Source: Onthophagus taurus
Lineage: Eukaryota > Arthropoda > Insecta > Coleoptera > Scarabaeidae
Reading direction: 5' to 3'
Assembly (NCBI RefSeq): GCF_036711975.1
Contig: NC_091973.1
Coordinates: 3,100,001-3,164,000 of the forward strand
Length of the DNA: 64,000 nt
Shown: positions 12,980-23,736 of the stretch, piece by piece
Layout of the letters: every line of letters starts with the position of its first letter
Position numbering within the stretch: position 1 is the stretch's first letter
Notes under the pieces: model-generated
Databases searched by the model: none
Told to the model about the DNA's origin: nothing
What the model saw: only the letters and a program-made list of their open reading frames with translations
Position numbers and translations under genes: made by a program

Positions 12980-14962
12980 TAAGTCTATCAGTCAACGCTA
13001 TCTTTGCGCTACTCATTTAATATGGTCGAGATATTAAATTTAAAATTATCCTTTTTATTAAATTCATTCTTTTCTGGAATTTTGCACTTCAAAATGGTAT
13101 ATTAGATTAAATATAGTGACGCGTCAAATGCTGGAAATATTGGATTCTGGATACTAATTGTTGATTCCAGTCATATATTCACTTTCTACTAGAAATCTGC
13201 TTCTACTAGAAAATCAAAATTGTATTAGTAGTCAAGTAAAAATAATTTTTGAATGGTTTATATTCGGAGTCATTAAATTTTCCTTAGAACCATCTGCACG
13301 TGTTAGAGAAGGATAAAGCATTCTCTTTTTAAGCAATTTATCGATTCATTTCTGCTCCCTTCTTCTTAGTAAATCGCAATCTGAAACGTTCTCCCCTAAT
13401 GAGAATATGAAGGAATTAAAATCTTGCTGCTATAAGTTGTGTATTGTTACATGGAAATGAATTCATTATTTGCAAGAACCCTACTTTGAGAGATGTAGTT
13501 CCCATCATTAAGTATTGATTAAGTGGAAGGGAGATTAAAGGGGGTAATCAGAGACAACTAGGAATAAAAGTCTGTTTAGACAAGGGCACCCATCGTTGAA
13601 ATAGCTATCATCGGATCTGCGTTGAAACACATCTCGGCGTCCATTCGCAGGGCTATTTGCAAAACCGAGGTGGAAGTGTGTGTACACAGCGTCACCTCCG
13701 CCCATTTCCAAGGGACGTCCCACGGGGGCTCTTCAGTCTCGCACTCTGAACTCAATACGCATTCGGCGACAGCTGACCATCTATTATCCGGACCCCCTTC
13801 TTGAAATCGGTCCCCTTTAAAACTAATTAACTACCTTAAGCCCCAGTGACAAATACATGACACGAGGTAACCCTTTCTTATCCAACCTTAGCCATGGCAC
13901 CGGCAAAACGGAGGCATTCGTCACGGCGGCGGATTCAATAAGGGTCTCGCCCGAGATTACGACACTTCTTCTAAAGCTTACAGAGTCGGATTGTTTGAAA
14001 ATTTCAATTCCTGCGCAATTTTGTTTTCCAATTTGAGCTGAGCAGCCAGTTGTTTTCATCGAAATAAAAAAATAGATCGGCATTCGACGAAATCTCGATT
14101 TCCAGATTGATGGTTTTCAATAAAACTTCCCAGTCGGCCATAATTAATGGTTGCGAGAGTGATTTGTTTATCAACAAAACTCGGAAACTGTTATAATTAG
14201 CCGTCATTGGAAAGATAGCGTTGCGGAAAACTTGAATGCAGCGTTATTGGACGCCGTCTATCGAACAGCAGGTAGACAACTCGTCCTGGTGTTCATAAAT
14301 CGGTTTTAATAACGCCGACTAGGAAGGGATGGAACCCGATTGAGGAGAGCTTCCCTCGTATTTACTGCACCCTCCGAGTGGAAATATCTCTCTGCGATCC
14401 GGGAACCACAGCCACTCTGTGCAATATTGAACATGCCGAATTGAAAATCGCTTAAAATTCACCACTATTTTTGCCACACTTTTACCCCCACCGCACCGGA
14501 ATGCCAGATAACGTACAAAAGGAATATCTTTCAATACGGCGCCGGCTTTTCCACCACTTTCGGGCTCCCCGACAACGCGCTTCATGAAAAAAAGATAACG
14601 CCGCCGCAACAAATAATTCTTTGTTCCCTCGGTTCCCTTTAATCTCAATAGTCCCGTCGCGCACCGAAAAATCTAATAAATATTGAAGTGAAATTGCAAA
14701 AACTCTTCGCACGCCAATCTGCGTTCCTCTTTTTGACGAAGACAAAACCAAAAATAAAACAACCTGTTAACATCCCTTTTGATATACATCAAAAACGACC
14801 AAAACAATCATTAAAAATTCACTTCAATCATTTTTATCACAATACAAAGTAAACTAAAATAAGTTCCTCTACATTTTATCTACAGCAAAAACCCCTATAT
14901 AACAGACCTCGTTAAAATGAAATTCGAATATAACGAACACAATATTTTTAATTTGTGTGTTA
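12980..14962. other. Unique sequence without a supported gene
   Basis: GC-richer islands at about 13550-13800 and 13850-14750 have open frames on both strands, none with a recognisable domain or convincing splice sites. Possibly intronic or regulatory DNA of the Dpr gene downstream. Confidence 0.5.
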
Positions 14963-17170
14963 GTTCTAGTTTTAATTCAATAAAAATATACAACATAGTA
15001 ATATCTTATGCTAACTAGCGCTACCTACCACTGCCATCAGAACTAATACAAGACATAGAACTAGAATCATTCGGGTTTAGTTAGTCTTTAGAGACGTGCG
15101 GCTAAATCCGAATGTTTCTAGTTCTAGGTCTTGTATTAGTTCTAGTGATAGTGCTAGTGTAAAACTAGAACTAACACTAGACCGAGAACTAGAATCATTC
15201 GGGTTTAGCCTCACGTCTTTCAAGACGGCTAAACCCGAATGATTCTAGTTCTAAGTCTTGTGTAAGTTCTAGTGATAGTGATAGTGTAAAACTAGAACTA
15301 ACACTAGACCGAGAACTAGAACCATTCGGGTTTAGCCTCACGTCTCTCAAGACGGCTAAACCCGAATGTTTCTAGTTCTAAGTCTTGTATTAGTTCTAGT
15401 GATAGTGCTAGTGTAAAACTAGAACTAACACTAAGACCTAGAACTAGAATCATTCGGGTTTAGCCGTCTTTAGAGACGTGCGGCTAAACCCGAATGTTTC
15501 TAGTTCTAAGTCTTGTATTAGTTCTAGTGATAGTGTTAGTGTAAAACTAGAACTAACACTAGACCGAGAACTAGAACCATTCGGGTTTAGCCTCACGTCT
15601 TTCAAGACGGCTAAACCCGAACGATTCTAGTTCTAGGTCTTGTGTTAGTTTTAGTGATAGTGCTCGTGTAAAACTAGAACTAACACTAGACCTAGAACTA
15701 GAATATTCGGGTTTAGCCGCACGTCTCTAAAGACGGCTAAACCCGAATGATTCTAGTTCTAGGTCTAGTGTTAGTTCTAGTTTTAACTGCTATACAGCAT
15801 TAGATTATTGTATATTTTTCAATGAACTAGAACTAGCACTAGACCTAGAACTAGAATCATTCTGGTTTAGCCGTCTTTAGAGACGTGCGGCTAAACCCGA
15901 ATATTTCTAGTTCTAGGTCTTGTATTAGTTCTAGTGATAGTGCTAGTGTAAAACGAGAACTAACACTAGACCGAGAACTAGAATCATTCGGGTTTAGCCT
16001 CACGTCTTTCAAGACGGCTAAACCCGAATGATTCTAGTTCTAGATCTTGTAGTGATAGTGCTAGTGTAAAACTAGAACTAACACTAGACCGAGAACTAGA
16101 ACCATTCGGGTTTAGCCTCACGTCTCTCAAGACGGCTAAACCCGAATGTTTCTAGTTCTAAGTCTTGTATTAGTTCTAGTGATAGTGCTAGTGTAAAACT
16201 AGAACTAACACTAAGACCTAGAACTAGAATCATTCGGGTTTAGCCGTCTTTAGAGACGTGCGGCTAAACCCGAATGTTTCTAGTTCTAAGTCTTGTATTA
16301 GTTCTAGTGATAGTGTTAGTGTAAAACTAGAACTAACACTAGACCGAGAACTAGAACCATTCGGGTTTAGCCTCACCTCTTTCAAGACGGCTAAACCCGA
16401 ACGATTCTAGTTCTAGGTCTTGTGTTAGTTTTAGTGATAGTGCTCGTGTAAAACTAGAACTAACACTAGACCTAGAACTAGAATATTCGGGTTTAGCCGC
16501 ACGTCTCTAAAGACGGTTTTAACTGCTATACAGCATTAGATTATTGTATATTTTTCAATGAACTAGAACTAACACTAGACCTAGAACTAGAATCATTCGG
16601 GTTTAGCCGTCTTTAGAGACGTGCGGCTAAACCCGAATGATTCTAGTTCTAGGTCTTGTGTTAGTTCTAGTGATAGTGTTAGTGTAAAACTAGAATTAAC
16701 ACTAGACCGAGAACTAGAATCATTCGGGTTTAGCCTCACGTCTTTCAAGACGGCCAAACCCGAACGATCCTAATTCTAGGTCTTGTAGTGATAGTGCTAG
16801 TGTAAAACTAGAACTAACACTAGACCGAGAACTAGAACCATTCGGGTTTAGCCTCACGTCTCTCAAGACGGCTAAACCCGAATGATTCTAGTTCTAGGTC
16901 TTGTGTTAGTTTTAGTGATAGTGTTAGTTCTAGTTTTATGTGCTATACAGCGTTAGATTGTTGTATATTTTTCAATGAACTAGAACTAACATTAGACCTA
17001 GAACTAGAATCATTCGGGTTTAGCCGCACGTCTCTAAAGACGGCTAAACCCGAATGATTCTAGTTCTAGGTCTAGTGTTAGTTCTAGTTTTAGTTGTTAT
17101 TCAGGCGTTAGATTGTTGTATATTTATCATTGAACAAAAACTAGAACTAGAAAGTTTTGGGTTTAGTTTT
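14963..17170. repeat. CTAG-rich palindromic tandem array, block A
   Basis: Tandem near-perfect hairpins spaced about 128 bp. A typical one at 15670-15784 has two arms of about 50 bp (AACTAGAACTAACACTAGA ... ATTCGGGTTTAGCCG and its complement) around a 14-nt centre, CACGTCTCTAAAGA-like, that is itself partly palindromic. Spacers carry TAGTGATAGTGCTAGTGTA or TTGTATATTTTTCAATGAA. The stretch from about 15280 to 15736 recurs 780 bp downstream with one visible mismatch. The hairpin centre occurs as GTCTTTAGAGACGTG and as its reverse complement in different units. No coding potential. The same family recurs at 52080-54360. Confidence 0.95.
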
Positions 17171-18766
17171 GAGACTTGATAAATACAGATCTGAATAGAA
17201 TCTCGTTATATCGAAATATTAATGTATTTAATTTAGCTGAAAATTTTGAATGGTACATTACATTTAGAAATGCTATTAGTGATAGCACGACGTTGCTAAT
17301 TCGAAACATTGACGATTGGACGACATTAGTAGGACAGCAGCCGTCGATCGTTCTCGCGCTGCGCATCATTAATGCGAGTAAAACGATGATTTACGTCGGA
17401 CGGCGTAGTAGTAATCTGAGCCAGGGAGTGCTTTTGTCCTTAGTTGAGCCGGTAATTGGAGCGACGAATCCCCGACAAAGCGGCCGCGCGATTTGAAATT
17501 AGAAACGTCGAAATCGTGCGGAATTCGAAATTCGTTTCCGTTGATCGACGCGAAAACGATATCTATCACGTGGTATTGGCTTCGGAGCGATAATATTAAT
17601 TGCAACGGGGAATAATAAATCGGGAAAGACGGAAAGGCCAGAAAAACAGAAACGATTTGCTAAAGCTTTTTTTAAGTAAATAAATAGGGGTAGAGAAATT
17701 GATTAGACGGAGTGTTTGTTTATACCGATTGTTGGTCGTAAAAAAAGAACGAATCGACTTAAATTTGTGGGTTGCGTTTGTTTACTTTTCGTTCTTCGCG
17801 CACATGATGTATGCGCGCATCGATTGTCGGTTTCGCGCAACAAATTTCGTTAGCATCCCCCGATTAACCCACTTAGTAAAAAGCTCTTTCTCTCTCGACC
17901 TCAAGCAATATCACCGACAAACTACATAACCCATCTAGTAGACTTTAAACAGACTATTTCACATGATTTGCAACACCATTTTAAAACCGTTTAGTCGGTT
18001 GTACATGATTTTAATTTAAAATCACTTTGTGTTATTAACAACGAGATGATTTTAGAGTAAATTTGAAACAAATTTAAATCATCTTAAAAGCGGGGTTTAA
18101 AACGTTTTCAACTTGGAATAACAATAGTTGGGGTGCAGCTTTTGCGCTCGTTTTATACCTAACGGCCCTCTTTTGACGATTTACTACTTCGGTCGTTTTT
18201 TCAGTCCGCGCCTGACGTCAGCTGGCGCTCGGCCAATCGGAGCGAGCCGATTTCAAAAACAAGGGGATTTCAATTTCATACGACTGACTTATAAATATAC
18301 ATATCCGCGAGCGGAAAAATATCGAACTCCTTCTTTATATCCAAGGATGGATCGTTATCGGTGTCCTCTTTGTCAGTGGGAGAGCAATCCTATCTTCCAC
18401 CAAAGCATTTCCTAAATCAATACCAAACAACAGCATTGTACGCACATGGATTTACGCGTATTCGGTTACTTCAAAATCTCCCGCTAAGTAATTAATATCG
18501 ATGAAGTAAATCACTTAAATGTTTCAACACTATAAAAGTTTTAAAGGAGAATTGCTTTCGATTAACAAAACGAACGAACGAAAATTGGCTAAAACTTTCG
18601 CGATTCCAAGCAATTCTTAAGGCAATTTTTGGATGAATCGCTCTCGAATGACAAAAGCCCCGAACAAAATTAGCAATTACCATAAAAGCAGTACCATTAG
18701 CAGAACGTGTCCTCAACAAAGACTATAATAAATTATTTAATTTGTGTTATTTCTTCTTTTTTATAG
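17171..18766. other. Unique sequence upstream of the first Ig exon
   Basis: No supported exon. Open frames at 17176-17496, 17699-17929 and 18128-18415 have no domain and lack a splice donor in the phase needed to join the Ig exon at 18767. A promoter-like cluster at 18213-18297 is listed separately. Confidence 0.5.
18213..18297 (+). promoter_or_regulatory. CRE + CCAAT + TATA cluster
   Basis: A perfect TGACGTCA (18213-18220), a CCAAT box in GGCCAATCGG (18233-18237) and TATAAATA (18290-18297) occur in the right order within 85 bp, in a locally GC-rich patch. This would place a start near 18325, about 440 bp before the Ig exon. It could drive an alternative transcript of the Dpr gene or be coincidence, because no initiating ATG with the right phase was found between it and 18767. 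Confidence 0.35.
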
Positions 18767-19978
18767 TATTTTCGGGAGGTCACGCAGCCCACGCTGTGAA
18801 GAAGAGATTCACCGGGCTCTATACGGGACCCTATTTCGATCCATCTACTACAACGAACATCACCACCCAGCTAGGCACTCACGCATACCTTCCTTGCAAG
18901 GTAAAACAACTCGGAAATAAGTCCGTTTCATGGATCCGGCGTCGCGATGCTCATATTCTCACCGTCGATCGGTTCACTTTCATCGCTGACGATCGCTTCC
19001 AAGCGTTTCTCGTCGAACCAACCGACACCTGGACACTTCAAGTCAAATACGTTCAAGCTAGAGATGCCGGCCAATATGAATGTCAAGTTAGCACCGAACC
19101 CAAAATGAGTCATTTCATTACTTTAAATGTTGTGGGTAAGACAAAATTTTTATTTAAAAAGAAAAGGTTGCAGAGAGAATTTAAAAGTAATAGTCTAAAA
19201 ATAGAAAATCGTTTTCCAATTCGTTGTAAAGACGGGGTGGGATTCGTAGTAGTTCGATAAAGGACAGTTGCGGTGTAAATCGTTGGCAAACGTGGGTTTC
19301 AGGGTGGTGTCCTTTAATGACGCCAAAACAAAAGGTTACTCGAACTTGTTCGGAGAAGTGACTGGCGCGCTTAGTTTTTTCTTCTCTTTGCGAACTTTCG
19401 TCGTATAATAGCCTTTCTTAAGCTACGAACGTGGAATGAAAACGAACGCAATTTGCAGTTCCCAAGATCGAGATAATGGGCGAATCGGACATCTACGTAA
19501 GAACTGGTAGCCCGGTAACCTTAAAATGCGTCATTACGCAATCGTTGGAGGAACCTGCTTATATTTTTTGGTACCACGATGAGGAGCGCGTTTTGGATTA
19601 TGACAGATCGGTTTTAGACATCAATATGGAAAGGATAAGGCAAGATACGACCATCGGCACACTCGTTATTTATCATGCTCGACTTGAAGATTCTGGAAAT
19701 TATACTTGTAGCCCATCAAATTTGGATTCTGCTAGCGTGTTACTTCACGTCTTAAACGGTGCGTTTTTTAATAAATTGTCTTTAATTAATAAAAAATTTT
19801 ATTTAAATGTTTAGGTGAACATCCAGCAGCTATGCAACGTGGAAAAAATGGAGCATCTCCGATTCCTGGATGGTCTCACTTGTCCATGGGCCTGGGGTTG
19901 ACGGCTTGTACTTCTCGAAAGTTTGCTTTCCTGATTGCAATAACAGTTGCGGTGGTTGCCGAGCTGTTAGTGACATAA
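18767..19978 (+). CDS. dpr11: Dpr-family (Dpr11-like) two-Ig surface protein, 5' partial
   Basis: Cell-surface Ig protein of the Dpr family, which binds DIP-family Ig proteins at neuronal synapses. Three exons join in frame: 18767-19135, 19459-19758, 19815-19978, with introns of 323 and 56 nt and GT/AG ends. After GPYFDPSTTTNITTQLGTH comes Ig1, with cysteines in YLPCKVK and YECQVS, tryptophan in VSWIRRRD, and the Dpr-typical FIADDRFQ and VSTEPKMS. Exon 2 gives VVPKIEIMGESDIYVRTGS and Ig2, with cysteines in LKCVIT and YTCSPSN and tryptophan in IFWYHDEE. Exon 3 gives GEHPAAMQR and a hydrophobic tail, FAFLIAITVAVVAELLV, before TAA, suiting GPI anchoring. The exon begins after a TTTTTTATAG acceptor in phase 1, so the signal-peptide exon lies upstream and was not found, as expected for genes with long first introns. 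Family assignment is firm; the Dpr11 label rests on remembered similarity (the FIAD motif is also seen in Dpr15-17). Confidence 0.88.
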
Positions 19979-21440
19979 GACTTAAGTAGAGACACAGCGC
20001 GAGAACAGAACGAAGTGTAGACTTTTTTACTGTGTATACTTTTTCAGAAAAAAAAAACAAAACAGTATCAAATCTAAATGTTGTTCTCAAATCTACGTAC
20101 AAAGGTTGCTCAAATTCATTGTTGCTGCGGTTCAGTTTCGCTTACGACTGTTGTTGACGGTTTTTCGTTGGTAAGCGTTTGGACCTGACGATCGTATTCG
20201 GTGTTCAGCTCCTCATTTGGCTTATATAGTACCGAACGTTTTAGATCGCGCTATGACGATTGGTGCTCTAATATACTTGTGCCAAAGAAACGTTCTATTC
20301 CTGGTTATAACAGCCATTGAAATTCTGTGCACTCCTTATTGAAATACTCTAACATATCAATTAATTTCATTCCGAATCAACCACCCAGAAAACAATGAAA
20401 ATAATAAAAAAAATATTCATCTTATTTTCTCAAATTTGTGTTACTAGAACGATTTATATTCAACATACACACTATACGATACAAATTTATATGGGTCCAT
20501 AATCAATACCAACGATATTTCCTACAATTTTAAAATATTCTGCTTTTACAGTTTCATAATGTTTGTAAAGATTTTCGTTATCGGGTGACACACTCAAGAA
20601 TTCCAAACAATCTCGCAAGGATTGCACAAAATTTCAATTAACCCGTCACGTTTCCCCGATTGTACATACATTTGCATATTTGCGCGATACGTGGTTTGGG
20701 GTCCGGCTGTGTAAAGCGTGAGAGCATCAAGAAATCACAACGAAGGTGGAGGGAAAGAAAAAAAATGAACCATACCCCGCATTCCCCGCCAAACATTTCC
20801 GTTTACTGTTATCTATTACATGCTCGATAGATGTGGGGAACACTTTCCAGTTTTTATTTTTTTAAGAAAGCGTTCCCGGTTGTGTACATAAAAATTATTA
20901 AGGAATTAACTTGTAAGCTGATACAGACATGTAACCGCACTTTGGACTGTGTGATTCGTTTAAAACCCACCTAACCCTAACCAATACCGTACCCAAAAAT
21001 AAAAAACAGGCGATAAGTCGTTATCATAAGGTGTGATTAAATTCTTAAGATAGTTAGAAAACTAAATGTAAAGTTAATAATAATAAAATATAACAATATA
21101 TCATCATTCAAGGATGTGCGCGATGTATAAAATACAACAGACACTTTTGGTTTGTTTCGAACACGAAAGAAAGTAAATATATATACACACAAATATATAT
21201 TATATAAAAAAGAAGCTTCTCCATCCGTTAGTTTGAATATCTTAGAGAGAATTTTTGACGAAAAATGGATTTAAAAAAAAACATGAAAACGTGAACTTGT
21301 TACACTGAGAACTGTGAATAATATAGGCGTAGGCGACGTGTTTTTTGTTACACTATAAACATTCAGTGTACTTTAGGTAAGGTCGGAATTGTAACCCAAA
21401 TTTTCTGTTAAAATAAATCGTTATGAAATAAAAAGAGAGT
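19979..21440 (+). other. Probable 3' UTR of the Dpr gene with polyadenylation signals
   Basis: Gene-free AT-rich sequence directly after the stop codon. Two AATAAA hexamers at 21412-21417 and 21427-21432 are plausible ends, giving a 3' UTR of about 1.45 kb. The next gene lies on the opposite strand and converges on this end. Earlier AATAAA-like hexamers exist, so the true end is not certain. Confidence 0.5.
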
Positions 21441-21769
21441 CTGATGTTTCATCCTGCGTTTTATTTCCCAATTATTCTTTATATTAAAAATTATTTTTAA
21501 ATTAAACAAATATTAAATAAACGAATATTGATATTACCCTTAGCAAAAATTGGTTTGAAACTCAACTAAACAAGATTAATTCTACCATTGAATAATAGAT
21601 GTCACCTAATTTTAATCTTATTTTGATTTGAATCTTAAATTATTGTACAAGCTAAAACTTAACAACAAAATTCGTGATTTTGTAGCGCTAACATAAAATT
21701 TAGCCCCATTTATACAAACTTCTTAACCCAATATAACTCTGTCAATACGATGATGAAACGATTTCTAGA

Positions 21770-21910
21770 ATCTTCCAAAGCTGATATATCAAATCAAGAG
21801 CAAATTACTTCTTATAAGAGACTTTGTGTCTTTATTAAGACATAGAAAGAATAATTTCGCCTCAAATCGCCGAGGTCACTTGCGGGCGAGGCGCTAGAAT
21901 CTTCCAAATC
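21770..21910. repeat. Isolated relic unit of the 176-bp palindromic repeat
   Basis: One decayed unit carrying the spacer AATCTTCCAAAGCTGATATA, the long spacer CTTATAAGAGACTTTG, one arm with CGCCGAGGTCACTTGCGG, then the start of another short spacer. It lies about 2.3 kb from the intronic array and shows that single copies also exist. Confidence 0.85.
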
Positions 21911-22524
21911 TAAGAATTTCGGTTAGTTTGAAAAGGATCCTATCTCTTAATACTCCAAGTACTTTAGAACGTTAAGATATAATCAAAGATGGCGCAAATT
22001 CAAACATTTTTGACTTGAAATTTTAATTTTAACCAAAAAATTGTTAAAGAAAATAAAAGAGAAGTGTCGGTTAAATTATTTCTTTATTGATGTTTTGATT
22101 ACGGTTTTGAATCAATAAAATGAGTTCGTATCGATTCACAATCTCGATGATATAAAAAGAAAATAAAGTAAATATTTAAACTTTTACTTTTGTGGTTTTT
22201 TTTAATGTCAACACATCCAACTATGTAGTATACATCATAATACCGGTATATTTTTTACTAAACTTATTTACAAATTTTCTAAATGTCTATTTTATTTACA
22301 ACTCTCTTATTTTTTATATTATATCCACTAAAAAAACGTTTACTTAAAGATTATCGCAACGCAATACACTGGTTTTAATTTATTATTTTACAAGGTTTCG
22401 AGAAAAAAAAGAAAATATATATTAAAATACGCTTTACTCTGGCCATATTTGTTTTTTCTATATACTCGGAGTAAAAAGCTTTTTCTCCTTGTAGATAGAA
22501 AGAGTATGGATTTAAGAACAACAA

Positions 22525-22609
22525 TACAGGGTGTAGTAACCAAGAATTTATATAAAAAACTATGTACTTATTTTCTTAGTTATTCCACATAATTTTTTCA
22601 CATCCTGTA
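22525..22609. mobile_element. MITE-like element, 85 bp
   Basis: Terminal inverted repeats TACAGGGTGT and ACATCCTGTA (9 of 10 positions pair) bound an AT-rich, noncoding 85-bp segment. AGGGTGT-type termini are common in short nonautonomous insect DNA transposons. No clear target-site duplication could be confirmed. Confidence 0.5.
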
Positions 22610-23736
22610 TATCTTTTAATCCAATATCGTTTTAAGTATATACAATCTCAAAAGTTACCGTCTACTGTACACTTTAAATGCAGTTTATATGATTTTTATT
22701 TATCAAAAAAAAATATATAAAAATAAAAAAAAATAAAAAGGTGATAAAACTTTATTTTTTTACAAAATAAAAGAAAATATTTACAATTTCACACAGTAAA
22801 GCAAAAATTTTTGTTCACAAAAAAAAGTGAATAAAAAAACAGGATTGTTGTAGCAGCGCTTTTTACAGTTGCTAAAACAACCCTAAGACTACAGCAAATT
22901 TTCACATAAATGCAGCAAATACAGTATCTAAAATTAATTTATTAATTAATAGTACATTTAACACATTGACTGCAGTACTCCTAATACTGTAAACAAACGC
23001 AACTGGGTTAAATCCGAAACATAAACGAAAAAAAATATATATTAGATTTGTGCTTGTAACGGTTAGAAATAGTTACAACTGTTTCTATTCGTTCCTAGAG
23101 CAAACCTACAATTAAGTATCTGAGTAAAGCTTGAGAAGGGTTTTTATTAATGCAGCCTGATAATAGTTGCAAAAAATAAATAAATAAATCTAATCCTAAC
23201 CTAAATTCACTATGTTACTACATTTTTTAAACGTCAGTTAGCGACGTTATGAGTGTTTTATTCGTACCTGGTCGAGATTATTAATTGTTAAATTAATTAA
23301 ATCAGATTAATAACGATCACAATTTTTAAAACCACAAATATAATTCTTTCGAATTAATAAGAAAGTACAATAAATAATTAGTTATAATGTTTCAAAAATT
23401 AAAATGACACTTAAAAAAGTTTTTGCAACATCGAATCTTTCCTTGTTTATTTTTTTTATCACATGAAGTTTGGAGTGTTCTATTTTCAATCGTGTATGTT
23501 TATATTGTGGTGTATTTTTTTGTATAAGATCTTATACATTTTTTCTTTATTGCTAAAGAGTCGCTGATGAGCGAGTTCTATCACAGTATTGTGGATAGGT
23601 CTGTAAACATTCAAAAGAAAAAAAATCACTAAATTTTCATTAACAAAAAGCCAAATAAAAAAATTCTACTAAAAACTTTTTTCTCATTTTTTTTTCTTTT
23701 TATTTTTCATTAACCACCCGGTAATTTTAAGTCAAT

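Larger units (their letters stand above)
21441..23736. other. Convergent intergenic region / Nausicaa 3' UTR
   Basis: Very AT-rich with poly-A and poly-T runs and no supported gene. It must hold the 3' UTR of the minus-strand gene ending at 23737. TTTATT at about 22751 is one of several possible minus-strand polyadenylation signals. It contains a lone relic of the 176-bp palindromic repeat and a MITE-like element, listed separately. Confidence 0.5.

Noticed and set aside
14990..17160. GGGTTTAG motif as interstitial telomere repeat
   Set aside because: It occurs only once per hairpin arm, never in tandem, and insect telomeres typically use TTAGG.
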